Assembly (NCBI GenBank): GCA_022181065.1
Contig: BQMY01000123.1
Location: 1 to 55,583 of the forward strand
Direction: 5' to 3'
Source: Melioribacteraceae bacterium
GTDB lineage: Bacteria > Bacteroidota > Ignavibacteria > Ignavibacteriales > Melioribacteraceae
Length of the DNA: 55,583 bases
In this document: positions 18,567 through 26,187 of the stretch, in pieces
How positions within the stretch are numbered: position 1 is the first letter of the stretch
How the letters are laid out: each line of letters begins with the position of its first letter
Notes under the pieces: model-generated
Databases searched by the model: none
The model's input: only the letters and a program-made list of their open reading frames with translations
Told to the model about the DNA's origin: nothing
Position numbers and translations under genes: made by a program

Positions 18567-18905
18567 ATGGAACGAAACGCCGAGATAAATATTAAAGTTA
18601 ACTTGAATAATGATAACTTTCCTGAACAGATTAAATGGGATGCTACCGAAGCCAATTTCGATGGTATGAAAGAAGCCCAGGCAATGTTTTTATCTTTCTG
18701 GGATAAAGATGAAAAGGCTACATTGAGTATTGACCTCTGGACAGATGAAATGCTTGTTGATGATATGAACGCACATTATTTTCAGGTATTTCTTAAAATG
18801 GCAGATACGTATTATAATTCATCAAAAAACGCTGAAGTTGCTGACTTCATTAAACAGTTTGCTGTAAGTTTTGCCCGGAAGATGAATCTCAACATAAAAG
18901 GATAA
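18567..18905 (+). CDS. gldC: Gliding motility/T9SS-associated protein GldC
   Basis: A 112-aa cytoplasmic protein that reads as GldC over its whole length: an N-terminal INIKVNLNNDNFPEQIKWDA strand pair, a MFLSFWD segment, the LSIDLWTDEMLVDDM motif, and a helical end finishing FARKMNLNI. GldC accompanies the gliding/T9SS machinery in Bacteroidota and relatives; its exact role is not settled. The frame is open 12 codons further upstream, but the family begins at the ATG used here. No other gld/por/spr genes are present, but eight T9SS substrates are encoded in this window. Confidence 0.85.
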   Translation: MERNAEINIKVNLNNDNFPEQIKWDATEANFDGMKEAQAMFLSFWDKDEKATLSIDLWTDEMLVDDMNAHYFQVFLKMADTYYNSSKNAEVADFIKQFAVSFARKMNLNIKG

Positions 18906-18991
18906 TATTTTCGTTGATAACTATTTTAGTTATATTTGTCGAGACGCATATTAATTGTAAGAAATTTTGATGAACTTCATTAAGGATAAAT

Positions 18992-20626
18992 TTGATAAAA
19001 TTGATTAGAAGGTTTTTGGACTGGATTTATTCAGAACAATCACCTAAACCTGCTCCCCAAAGTAACAAAACCAAAGATGTTGTTGAAAAAGAGAAAGTTT
19101 CAACAAAACCCAAGAGAGAAGGACGGTCTTCTGAAAAAATAGAGAAGAATAATCGCCCACCCAAAAAAACGGAAAGGAAGCCAAGGCCCAGAAAAATTGA
19201 ACCGGAAGTACCGGTCGAAAAGTGGGAAGTGAGTAAATTTCCTGTTGAACAAATTGAGGGGAAAACCAGATTCCATGATCTGAAGTTGCCCGATGAGATA
19301 ATGCATGCGTTATCCGATCTCGATTTTAAGTATTGTACAAGTATTCAGGAAGAAGTTCTCCCGCATACTATTTCGGGTAAAGACGCTGTTGGTCAGGCAC
19401 AAACCGGTACAGGTAAAACCGCGGCTTTTCTTATCACAATATTTAACAAGCTCCTCAATGATGGGAAAAAAGCTAAAATACCTAAATCTTCGCCACGGGC
19501 ACTGGTTGTGGCGCCGACCCGCGAATTGGCGATACAGATTAGCAAAGATGCCGAGTTGCTTGGTAAATACCTGGATTTAAGTGTGGTTGTTGCTTATGGC
19601 GGAATGGACTATAAAAAGCAGATTACCAGATTGAAAGATGGTTACGTTGATCTGCTTATTGCCACTCCCGGCAGACTAATAGATTTCAGGCAGAATAATG
19701 TTGTGAAGCTGAATATGATTGAGGTGCTGGTTCTCGATGAAGCTGACAGGATGCTTGATATGGGCTTCATTCCTGATGTTCGTAAAATAGTTAGATTCTG
19801 TCCTCCCAAGGAAAAACGCCAAACATTATTCTTCACAGCAACCTTGAATATGACTGTTGAAAGATTAGCTTTCAGCTGGACTAACGATGCCGTTACTGTA
19901 AGAATTGAACCGGAAAATGTAGCGGCGGAAAGTGTTGATCAAAAGGTTTACATCACTACTGGCAGTGAAAAAATCAAGTTACTTTATAACATATACACAA
20001 AATTGAATCTTTCCAAGGTGATGATTTTTACCAACAGAAAAGATGAAGCCAGGAAAGTTGCTGAAGAATTATTCAAGCTCGGCATCGAGGCAAAGATGAT
20101 ATCGGGGGATGTGGATCAGAAAAAACGTATCAAAACTTTGCAGCAGTTCAAGGATGGTGAGCTAAACGTGCTGGTAGCAACTGATGTTGCGAGCAGGGGC
20201 TTGCATATTGATGGTATCAGTCATGTTATAAATTATTCGTTGCCCGATGATCCTGAGGATTATGTTCACCGGATTGGCAGAACAGGGAGAGCGGGCGCAA
20301 GTGGAATTTCTGTTAGTTTTGCTTCGGAGTTCGATTCATTCAATATCCCGGCTATAGAAAAGTATATTGGACAAAAATTCACATACGAAGATCCCACAGA
20401 AGATCTACTCGAGGAACTGCCGGCACAAAGTAGAGAAATGCCCAAATCACAGCCCCAAAACAGACCCGGCTCGGGTAAAAGAAGAGGACGTCCATCAGGA
20501 AATAGAAGAAACCAGGGTCCGAGAAGACATTCTGATAGCCGCACTCCTAATCAGAAAAGACCTCCCAGAAAAAGAAATAATCCCGGTGAGGAAAAGGGAC
20601 GTCCAAACAAACCGGATAGTGAATAG
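18992..20626 (+). CDS. DEAD-box ATP-dependent RNA helicase (RhlB/RhlE-like)
   Basis: A 544-aa protein with all helicase core motifs: AQTGTGKT (136-143), PTRELA (175), TPGR (225), DEAD (249-252), FTAT as motif III in place of SAT, ATDVASRG (396), and HRIGRTGR (426-433). A lysine/arginine-rich N-terminal extension of about 90 aa and an Arg/Pro/Gly-rich C-terminal tail (about 480-544) are likely disordered RNA-binding regions. It is expected to unwind structured RNA in decay, ribosome assembly or cold adaptation. It starts with TTG, with AAGGA at 5-nt spacing. A 12-codon open frame (ATG 18970 to TAG 19008) overlaps this start in another frame and could act as a leader peptide. Confidence 0.93.
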   Translation: MIKLIRRFLDWIYSEQSPKPAPQSNKTKDVVEKEKVSTKPKREGRSSEKIEKNNRPPKKTERKPRPRKIEPEVPVEKWEVSKFPVEQIEGKTRFHDLKLPDEIMHALSDLDFKYCTSIQEEVLPHTISGKDAVGQAQTGTGKTAAFLITIFNKLLNDGKKAKIPKSSPRALVVAPTRELAIQISKDAELLGKYLDLSVVVAYGGMDYKKQITRLKDGYVDLLIATPGRLIDFRQNNVVKLNMIEVLVLDEADRMLDMGFIPDVRKIVRFCPPKEKRQTLFFTATLNMTVERLAFSWTNDAVTVRIEPENVAAESVDQKVYITTGSEKIKLLYNIYTKLNLSKVMIFTNRKDEARKVAEELFKLGIEAKMISGDVDQKKRIKTLQQFKDGELNVLVATDVASRGLHIDGISHVINYSLPDDPEDYVHRIGRTGRAGASGISVSFASEFDSFNIPAIEKYIGQKFTYEDPTEDLLEELPAQSREMPKSQPQNRPGSGKRRGRPSGNRRNQGPRRHSDSRTPNQKRPPRKRNNPGEEKGRPNKPDSE

Positions 20627-20685
20627 TTCTAAAATCTGATTGACTACGGGCAGGTAGTTGGAGTTGAGGTAAATGATTTGAAAAC

Positions 20686-20717
20686 GGGTGAAAGTATTAC
20701 ACTTTCACCCTGTAAAA
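20686..20717. terminator. Bidirectional intrinsic terminator between convergent genes
   Basis: A perfect 10-bp stem, GGGTGAAAGT (20686-20695) and ACTTTCACCC (20701-20710), with a 5-nt loop lies between the helicase stop and the biotin-carrier stop. A/T-rich tracts on both sides let it serve both genes. Confidence 0.8.
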
Positions 20718-20719
20718 TT

Positions 20720-21028
20720 TTAATTAAATTCGATCAGAAGCTGATTCTTCATAACCTTTACACCCTCGGTTACATGAATCTTTTTAATTTTTCCTTCCAA
20801 ATGCGATCTTACCGAATTTTCCATTTTCATTGCTTCAAGGATTAGTAATCTGTCATCTCTGTTGATGACATCACCTTCCTTTACATAGATTTTTTTGATT
20901 ACACCGGGAATTGCAGCAAATATTTTATCCTGTGCAGGTGGCTCATACTTTTTTCTGTTTATGAATTTTTTTGAAAGATTGGTTTCATAAACGGTGTCGT
21001 CTATTACAAGTTTTTTATTATCCATCAT
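20720..21028 (-). CDS. Biotin carboxyl carrier protein of an acyl-CoA carboxylase/decarboxylase
   Basis: A 102-aa biotinyl-lipoyl domain protein. The biotinylation motif EAMKMEN places the biotinylated Lys at 68, inside the usual hammerhead fold (residues 34-102: GVIKKIYVKEGDVI ... GVKVMKNQLLIEF). There is only a short N-terminal stretch, so this is a free carrier subunit rather than part of a biotin carboxylase chain. Two ATGs (21028 and 21025) follow AGGGAG at 4 and 7 nt; either could be used. It begins 8 bp after the carboxyltransferase gene, its evident partner. No biotin carboxylase is encoded nearby. Confidence 0.9.
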   Translation of the reverse strand: MMDNKKLVIDDTVYETNLSKKFINRKKYEPPAQDKIFAAIPGVIKKIYVKEGDVINRDDRLLILEAMKMENSVRSHLEGKIKKIHVTEGVKVMKNQLLIEFN

Positions 21029-21036
21029 TGCACTCC

Positions 21037-22581
21037 CTAGAATGGCGCGATGCCATGTTTACGTTCTATTTGAGTGTCTTTTTTATTCGCGCAGACTTTC
21101 AACGCATGTAAAATATTGTCTCGTGTTTCTTCGGGGTTGATAACCGAATCGACATGACCATTTGACGCAGCCACATAAGGATTAGCAAATTTGTCGCTAT
21201 ACTCTTGTACTTTCTGCTTACGAGTAGCTTCGGGATCGCTTGAATTATTTATCTCATTTCTGAAAATAATATTCGCGGCACCTTCCGGACCCATAACCGC
21301 AATCTCGGCAGTAGGCCATGCAAAAACAAAGTCGGCACCCAAATGTCTTGAACACATAGCGATGTATCCTCCACCATATGCTTTCCGAAGAATAAGTGTG
21401 ATTTTCGGAACAGTCGCTTCACTATAAGAGTAGAGGATTTTTGCACCATGCCTGATAACACCGGCGTGTTCCTGGTCAACTCCCGGTAAATAACCGGGTA
21501 TATCTACCAGGGTAAGCAAAGGTATGTTGAATGCGTCGCAATATCTGATAAATCTTGCGGCTTTATCTGAAGAATCAACATCAAGTACACCCGCCATAAC
21601 TAGTGGTTGATTTCCAACTATACCTACAGTTTCGCCATCGAATCGAGCAAAACCAATCACTATATTTTGAGCCCAGTGCTCCTGAATTTCAAAGAAATCG
21701 GAATCATCAGAAATAGCTCTGATTACGTCCCTGATATCATAAGGCTTTTTGGAATCGGTAGGAATAACTTTTTCGATATCAAATTTATCTTGCGGGGGCT
21801 GGGTTTTAATTTTGTCAGCTTTTTTCTTGTTATGCCACGGGATGTAAAGAAAAAGTTTTCTTACCTGTTCGAAACACTCTAGTTCGGAATTTGAGAAGAA
21901 GTGAGCATTTCCGGTGGTATCGGTTTGAACCCGCGCACCACCGAGGTCTTCCATGGATATTTCTTCGCCCAGAACGGTTTTAATTACTTCGGGACCGGTA
22001 ATAAACATTTTTGAAATTTTATCAACAACAAATACAAAATCCGTTAGCGCGGGGGAATAGACCGCTCCGCCGGCGCAGGGACCCAAAATAATAGATATTT
22101 GTGGAATAACTCCGGATGCTAATGTATTACGGTAAAAGATTTCACCATATCCCGCCAGAGAATTAACACCTTCCTGGATACGCGCGCCACCTGAATCGTT
22201 AATTCCGATCAATGGCATACCTTTCGAAATAGCATGATCCATCAGTTTTGTGATTTTTCTTGCATGCATAAGACCCAGTGACCCGCCCGCAACTGTGAAA
22301 TCCTGCGCGAATACGCATACGGGCAATCCGAAAATAGTGCCTGTACCGGTAACAACGCCGTCAGCATTAAGATTTTTTTTATCCATATTGAAATCTTGAC
22401 AAGCGTGCTTTACAAAAAGATCGGTTTCAAAAAAGGAGTTTTCATCCAGTAGAGCGTTTATTCTGTCGCGAGCGGTAAGTTTACCCATAGCTTTTTGTTT
22501 CGCCACCGCTTTCTCGCCACCACCTTCAGCGACCTGATCTTTTCTTTTAAAGAAATCAACGAGTTTACTTTTTATAGACAT
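21037..22581 (-). CDS. Acyl-CoA carboxyltransferase (propionyl-CoA carboxylase beta / methylmalonyl-CoA decarboxylase alpha)
   Basis: A 514-aa protein, the usual length for PccB/MmdA, with N- and C-terminal crotonase-fold halves. Recognisable stretches are the GKLTARDRI N-terminus, the oxyanion-hole regions NDSGGARIQEGV and GPCAGGAVYSPALTDF, VDIPGYLPGVDQEHAGVIRHG in the second half, and RKAYGGGYIAM. The enzyme moves a carboxyl group between biotin and propionyl-CoA. PccB and MmdA cannot be separated by sequence reading alone; a decarboxylating Na+ pump would also need an OadB/MmdB-type membrane subunit, which is not here. It forms a two-gene operon with the biotin carrier. No clear ribosome binding site precedes the ATG. 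Confidence 0.92.
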   Translation of the reverse strand: MSIKSKLVDFFKRKDQVAEGGGEKAVAKQKAMGKLTARDRINALLDENSFFETDLFVKHACQDFNMDKKNLNADGVVTGTGTIFGLPVCVFAQDFTVAGGSLGLMHARKITKLMDHAISKGMPLIGINDSGGARIQEGVNSLAGYGEIFYRNTLASGVIPQISIILGPCAGGAVYSPALTDFVFVVDKISKMFITGPEVIKTVLGEEISMEDLGGARVQTDTTGNAHFFSNSELECFEQVRKLFLYIPWHNKKKADKIKTQPPQDKFDIEKVIPTDSKKPYDIRDVIRAISDDSDFFEIQEHWAQNIVIGFARFDGETVGIVGNQPLVMAGVLDVDSSDKAARFIRYCDAFNIPLLTLVDIPGYLPGVDQEHAGVIRHGAKILYSYSEATVPKITLILRKAYGGGYIAMCSRHLGADFVFAWPTAEIAVMGPEGAANIIFRNEINNSSDPEATRKQKVQEYSDKFANPYVAASNGHVDSVINPEETRDNILHALKVCANKKDTQIERKHGIAPF

Positions 22582-22677
22582 AACTGTATTCTTTTAAGTT
22601 TATAAATAAACCTTTAATATACGCTTATCCGATTTTAAAGACAAGAATATATAAACTTTGAAAGGTGAAATTTAGCA

Positions 22678-23337
22678 TTAATCGCTTATATGCACCAGTT
22701 CAAATTCAATTACATCCAGCCCCAGAATACTTTGAATAGTACCTGTGAATCCACCGGAAGCCAAATGTGCCTCCGATTTCACAATTCCAATTCCGGGCGC
22801 AAGCCACTCTATAAGTCGGTCAGTTTTCCTTCTGGTTTTTATCGTCATCTCAATTTTGATACATTCGAATGTACCTGCTTCGGTGGTAATGGATTCTTCC
22901 GCGAGTAATTCTCCAGAAATAGTCACTTCTCCTGAATATTCCTCAATACTCTGCATTCCGGTCCAACTCCAGGTATCGCCAATTTTAATCGGGAAGGGAA
23001 TACGGGTTACCGGACTTTCATAGGTTACCGTTTTACCCCAGAAGAGAATTTCGTTTTCAGTTTTTGTGAGAAGTATATGTCCGTTTGAATTGTGGAGATT
23101 CTGACTATACTCAATTCCCGCGCCATTGTATGAAACCCTGAATGTTGAGTCTTCTTTTTCCATCGACATTTCGGTTTGACCAAAGCTTGAATCATAAATA
23201 TAGTTTATGCCATCTTTTAGCGGCATATAAGCTGAGTTAAATAACTTTGGTGTGAGAGTATCTGAAACAGATTCTTCAGAATTCTGTGAAAAGACAGGGG
23301 TATAGACAAGCAGAAATACTAATGCAAAACGTAACAT
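22678..23337 (-). CDS. Secreted protein of unknown function
   Basis: A 219-aa protein with a signal peptide (about 1-18, ending PVFSQ), followed by a beta-strand-rich domain. The region around 110-165 (PIKIGDTWSWTG, then AGTFECIKIEMT) resembles a motif pattern common in DUF3108-like and other outer-membrane-associated lipid/polysaccharide-binding barrels of this group. There is no T9SS sorting domain, so it is probably periplasmic. The start could instead be GTG 23346, three codons upstream; ATG 23337 gives the better signal peptide. It is a single gene, read in the same direction as the carboxylase pair. Confidence 0.7.
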   Translation of the reverse strand: MLRFALVFLLVYTPVFSQNSEESVSDTLTPKLFNSAYMPLKDGINYIYDSSFGQTEMSMEKEDSTFRVSYNGAGIEYSQNLHNSNGHILLTKTENEILFWGKTVTYESPVTRIPFPIKIGDTWSWTGMQSIEEYSGEVTISGELLAEESITTEAGTFECIKIEMTIKTRRKTDRLIEWLAPGIGIVKSEAHLASGGFTGTIQSILGLDVIEFELVHISD

Positions 23338-23549
23338 ATCATTCACTCATTATTGATTAGCCTAAAAATAAAAAATTGAACTTTAAAAACTATGGAGTAA
23401 TTATTACCAAAATGTTAATTGGAATTTCGGTTAAGAATTTTATTATCTTGAAAATAAGAAGATATTGAATCCTTAATAGAAAAATAATGTTGCATTAATA
23501 TATAGTTGACATATATCCTATATATTTTAAGTAAAAAATAAGGAGAAAT

Positions 23550-23750
23550 ATGGAATTCAATGAAGGTGAAAATGTGGTTTACACATTTCCGAATCCGGTG
23601 GATGGCGCAAAAAAATCTTTTTCCGGAAAGATTTATTTGATAACGGATAGCTGGATATTTATTAAATCGGAAGATGATATAATACTGAGGGTTTCGTTCC
23701 ACAATGCAGGTATGATTGAGCAGGAAGGAGACAAGCGGAAAGCTGTATAA
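23550..23750 (+). CDS. Small protein of unknown function (66 aa)
   Basis: A 66-codon gene with a textbook ribosome binding site (AGGAG 5 nt before ATG) and ordinary codon use. The product is hydrophilic and predicted mostly beta-strand (EGENVVYTF, KSFSGKIYLITDSWIFIKSED, ILRVSF), like a small SH3-type barrel. It has no signal peptide, metal-binding cysteines or membrane segment, and I do not recognise the family. It stands alone upstream of the tRNA genes. The 203 bp before it are very AT-rich with no clear sigma70 promoter. Confidence 0.65.
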   Translation: MEFNEGENVVYTFPNPVDGAKKSFSGKIYLITDSWIFIKSEDDIILRVSFHNAGMIEQEGDKRKAV

Positions 23751-23778
23751 ATAAATTGAAAATATTTCCAATTTTCAC

Positions 23779-23807
23779 TTGATATGTGTCAGGCAAAGCT
23801 ATATATT
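23779..23807 (+). promoter_or_regulatory. Sigma70-like promoter of the tRNA-Gly gene
   Basis: TTGATA (23779-23784), a 17-bp spacer, then TATATT (23802-23807). A start about 7 bp further on would give a 5' leader of roughly 38 nt before the tRNA. Confidence 0.55.
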
Positions 23808-23852
23808 TACAATCTAGTTTTTAATAGCTCATACAAAAACTGAATACGATAT

Positions 23853-23925
<73 letters not shown>

Positions 23926-23929
23926 CAAG

Positions 23930-23955
23930 AATCCACTTTGAGTGGATTTTTTTTT
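23930..23955 (+). terminator. Intrinsic terminator between the two tRNA genes
   Basis: An 8-bp stem, AATCCACT (23930-23937) and AGTGGATT (23941-23948), with a 3-nt loop runs into an unbroken T tract (to 23955). Confidence 0.85.
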
Positions 23956-23972
23956 AGCTTGAAATATTTTTT

Positions 23973-24046
23973 GGCGGCGTGGCCAAGTGGTCGAAGGCGA
24001 AGCTCTGCAAAAGCTTTATTCATCGGTTCGAATCCGATCGCCGCCT
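23973..24046 (+). tRNA. tRNA-Cys (GCA)
   Basis: A complete 74-nt cloverleaf: acceptor GGCGGCG/CGCCGCC, anticodon stem AAGCT/AGCTT with loop CTGCAAA (anticodon GCA at 24007-24009), and T loop TTCGAAT. CCA is not encoded. The repeat R1 begins 6 bp after its end, so the first hairpin of R1 also serves as this gene's terminator. Confidence 0.97.
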
Positions 24047-24052
24047 CAAGGA

Positions 24053-24518
24053 AAGTCTGATTACACAGTGTGGTCAGGCTTTTTTCGTTTAAAGGGCTTC
24101 GATTATTCTAAAACAAAATTGAAAGAAGATAGCTTGTAAATATGGTTGTCATTCCTGTGGATCCGCCTCGGGCGAAAGGAATCCGGTTTATCAGTTCATT
24201 TAGCGTAATTTGAATGAAACTTCACAAACTGAGCCCACCCCTCCGACGCGTCTGACCCTCCCACCCCCAGGTGCGTAAACTTTGTCAAATGGAGGGGTGT
24301 AAGAAATCCAGCTTATTTTTAAAACAGAAGAATTCATTGAGTCGTCCCATCTAACAAAGGGGATGATCTAGAAGGATTTCATACAGTGTGGCGCTAATAG
24401 ACTGGATGCCCGATGGGGCTCGGGCATGACAAAATATGGGATGTTATTCCAGCTAAGTTTAACCACCTCAAGTAATGCTGATTACAGCTAGTAGTCGGAC
24501 TTTTTTCGTTTAAAGGCT
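24053..24518. repeat. Direct repeat R1: gene-free hairpin-rich block bordering the ORP-like operon
   Basis: About 466 bp without a credible gene. It starts with a hairpin, AAGTCTGA (24053-24060) with TCAGGCTT (24074-24081), then a T run and CGTTTAAAGG; it ends with a related hairpin element near 24478-24516. Two blocks inside are shared with R2: about 100 bp after the first hairpin (about 92 percent identical by eye to 28184-28286), and 24226-24302, which differs from 28318-28394 at only 2 of 77 positions. The latter contains a long inverted repeat, CACCCCTCC (24236-24244) with GGAGGGGTG (24291-24299). A further hairpin, ATGCCCGA...TCGGGCAT, is near 24409-24428. Confidence 0.85.
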
Positions 24519-24677
24519 TGATAAACAAAAGAAATAGGGACGAGGGTGTATCTGTTCATTTTGGAATCGACGGCCATGTAATTCTATTTTTTATCGCAAC
24601 TTGGTGTACCTTCTGTCAGCATCTAAAATCCAGTGTAAATATAAGCTTGATATTTTTTACTAATATAAAATAAAGTT

Positions 24678-24731
24678 TTGATAATGAGATATATCTCATT
24701 ATATTTATTATGAGAATATTCTCATAATAAA
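24678..24731 (+). promoter_or_regulatory. Promoter with two overlapping palindromic operators
   Basis: TTGATA (24678-24683), a 16-bp spacer, then TATATT (24700-24705) make a sigma70-like promoter. A perfect 22-bp palindrome (24681-24702, core TGAGATATATCTCA) fills the spacer. A perfect 28-bp palindrome (24704-24731, core TGAGAATATTCTCA) covers the transcription start region. Their centres are 26 bp apart. Both fit ATGAGA-N4-TCTCAT, so one dimeric repressor probably binds both; the DUF134 protein encoded 15 bp downstream is a candidate. Confidence 0.75.
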
Positions 24732-24745
24732 ATTGTGAAAATGGG

Positions 24746-25156
24746 ATGCCCAGACATCGTAGATTAAGAAAAGTTGTTGCTCCACCTGGTTTTCACGGAT
24801 TCAAACCGTATGGAGTTGTTGATATATCGCAAGATAAAGTTGAGCTTTTGTATGAAGAATACGAGGCGATTAAATTATCAGACTATGACGGACTTAACCA
24901 TGAAAACGCATCCAAACTTATGGGTGTATCACGACCGACATTTGCCCGTATTTATGAGAGCGCAAGAAAAAAAATAGCGACTGCCTTCGTTGAGAAAAAA
25001 GAAATTAAGTCTGTTTATGGAAATGCTTTATTAGATGAAAACTGGTACTTATGTAACGAGTGTAACGCGCGTTTTACCATTCCTCGAGGAAGGTCACAAC
25101 AGCAGTGTGCGTTATGTTCGTCAGCAAATACAAAGAATATAAAAGGTGAAAAATGA
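24746..25156 (+). CDS. DUF134/UPF0251 family DNA-binding protein
   Basis: A 136-aa predicted transcription factor. The N-terminal MPRHRR and FKPYGV stretches are family hallmarks. A sigma70-region-4-like helix-turn-helix follows at 36-80 (EYEAIKLSDYDGLNHENAS, then LMGVSRPTFARIYESARKK). A C-terminal zinc-ribbon-like module has Cys103, Cys106, Cys121 and Cys124. DUF134 genes typically sit next to NifX/NifB-fold and MinD-type ATPase genes, as here. It overlaps the next gene by 4 bp and heads the operon, directly behind the two palindromes, which fits autoregulation (inference). The ribosome binding site is weak. Confidence 0.88.
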   Translation: MPRHRRLRKVVAPPGFHGFKPYGVVDISQDKVELLYEEYEAIKLSDYDGLNHENASKLMGVSRPTFARIYESARKKIATAFVEKKEIKSVYGNALLDENWYLCNECNARFTIPRGRSQQQCALCSSANTKNIKGEK

Positions 25157-25470
25157 AAACATTGATAACCGCATCAGATAATAATACTGAAGCGTTGTTT
25201 GATAAACGTTTTGGAAGAGCTGCCTGGTTTTGTGTTTACGATGAAGATTCAAAAGATATTAAGTTTATTGAAAATATGAATGTAAACGCAAATAATGGAG
25301 CAGGTACAAAAGCTGCCGAAAAGGCAGTAGAACTCGATATTAAGAAAATAATTTCGGGTGATTTTGGTCCGAAAGCCAAAGACCTTTTGACTAAATTTCA
25401 AATTCAAATGGTCATTATACAAGAGGATGAGTTAACAATTAATCAAATTATCAACACACTAACAGGTTAA
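25153..25470 (+). CDS. NifX/NifB-fold (dinitrogenase iron-molybdenum cofactor biosynthesis) domain protein
   Basis: A 105-aa single-domain protein of the MTH1175/NifX ribonuclease-H-like fold: an N-terminal MKTLITASDNN strand, the FDKRFGRAAWF loop where cofactor-binding members often carry functional residues, a VNANNGAGTKAAE helix, and IISGDFGPKAKDLL. Family members bind or carry metal-sulfur clusters. No nif genes are present, so this is not a nitrogen-fixation gene. The start overlaps the DUF134 stop (ATGA-type coupling), and the next gene follows after 3 bp. Confidence 0.88.
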   Translation: MKTLITASDNNTEALFDKRFGRAAWFCVYDEDSKDIKFIENMNVNANNGAGTKAAEKAVELDIKKIISGDFGPKAKDLLTKFQIQMVIIQEDELTINQIINTLTG

Positions 25471-25473
25471 ACA

Positions 25474-25698
25474 ATGCCAGGATTTGACAGAACAGGTCCC
25501 GAAGGACAAGGTCCTCAATCGGGTCGTAAAATGGGTAAATGTAACCCGGATAATCAGGAAACAGCAGCTAAAACTGATTCAGAGGAAATCTTCACAGACT
25601 CGCGCAGGAGATCCGGACGCGGGAGAGGCAGAGGTTTAGGTCGCGGGCAAGGTAACGGAAATGGAATGGGAAGAAGGAGTAGAAGAGGTAGCTCATAA
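25474..25698 (+). CDS. DUF5320-like Gly/Arg-rich small protein
   Basis: A 74-aa protein with the family N-terminus MPGFDRTGPEGQGPQSGR followed by a GKCNP segment, an acidic middle, and an extremely glycine/arginine-rich tail with GRG-type repeats (about 48-74). DUF5320 proteins regularly accompany NifX-fold and Mrp/MinD-type genes in anaerobes; their function is unknown. The RG-rich tail suggests nucleic-acid or anionic-cluster contact (inference). It lies 3 bp after the preceding gene; a 113-bp AT-rich gap follows with no gene in it. Confidence 0.8.
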   Translation: MPGFDRTGPEGQGPQSGRKMGKCNPDNQETAAKTDSEEIFTDSRRRSGRGRGRGLGRGQGNGNGMGRRSRRGSS

Positions 25699-25811
25699 TT
25701 TAGTTTTCTACAAAAATATTTAATTATGGGTACACCCGGAAATTAGTCAGGATAACTATAAAGTATCAAGTTTCTAATAGTGCGGTTTTTATAAAACAAG
25801 AGATTAAAATT

Positions 25812-26180
25812 ATGACAAAAAAAATTGCTGTGCCTGTTGATGAGTCAGGTTTATTGGATGGTCACTTTGGTCATTGTAAGTTTTTTGCTTTTTTAGATAT
25901 TAATAACAACGAAATTGTTTCGGAAGAAAAAGTGGCTCCTCCACCTCATGAACCTGGTATATTGCCACCCTGGCTAGCAGAAAAAGGTGTAACTGATATC
26001 ATTGCCGGTGGAATGGGTAACAGGGCTATACAATTATTTAATAATAGTGGTGTAAATGTTTTTGTAGGCGCACCTCAACTTGAGGCTACTGATTTGGTAA
26101 TGGGTCATTTGAAAGGTACTTTAAGTTTTACCGCTAATTATTGCGATCATGGTTCTAACCATGAGTGTGAAGGTCATTAG
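25812..26180 (+). CDS. Second NifX/NifB-fold protein (ORP/MTH1175-like)
   Basis: A 122-aa member of the dinitrogenase iron-molybdenum cofactor family: KIAVPVDESGLLDGHFGHC at the start, AEKGVTDIIAGGMGNRAIQL in the middle, and a His/Cys-rich tail (YCDHGSNHECEGH) likely to bind metal. It resembles the orange-protein (ORP) type subunit whose Desulfovibrio relative binds a Mo-Cu sulfide cluster. That cofactor is inferred for the family, not shown here. The gene is 7 bp before the first ATPase gene, in the same operon. Confidence 0.88.
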   Translation: MTKKIAVPVDESGLLDGHFGHCKFFAFLDINNNEIVSEEKVAPPPHEPGILPPWLAEKGVTDIIAGGMGNRAIQLFNNSGVNVFVGAPQLEATDLVMGHLKGTLSFTANYCDHGSNHECEGH

Positions 26181-26187
26181 GTTATAG

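Noticed and set aside
23506-23526. Sigma70 promoter for the 66-aa gene from TTGACA and TATATT
   Set aside because: The two hexamers are only 9 bp apart, too close for a functional sigma70 promoter.
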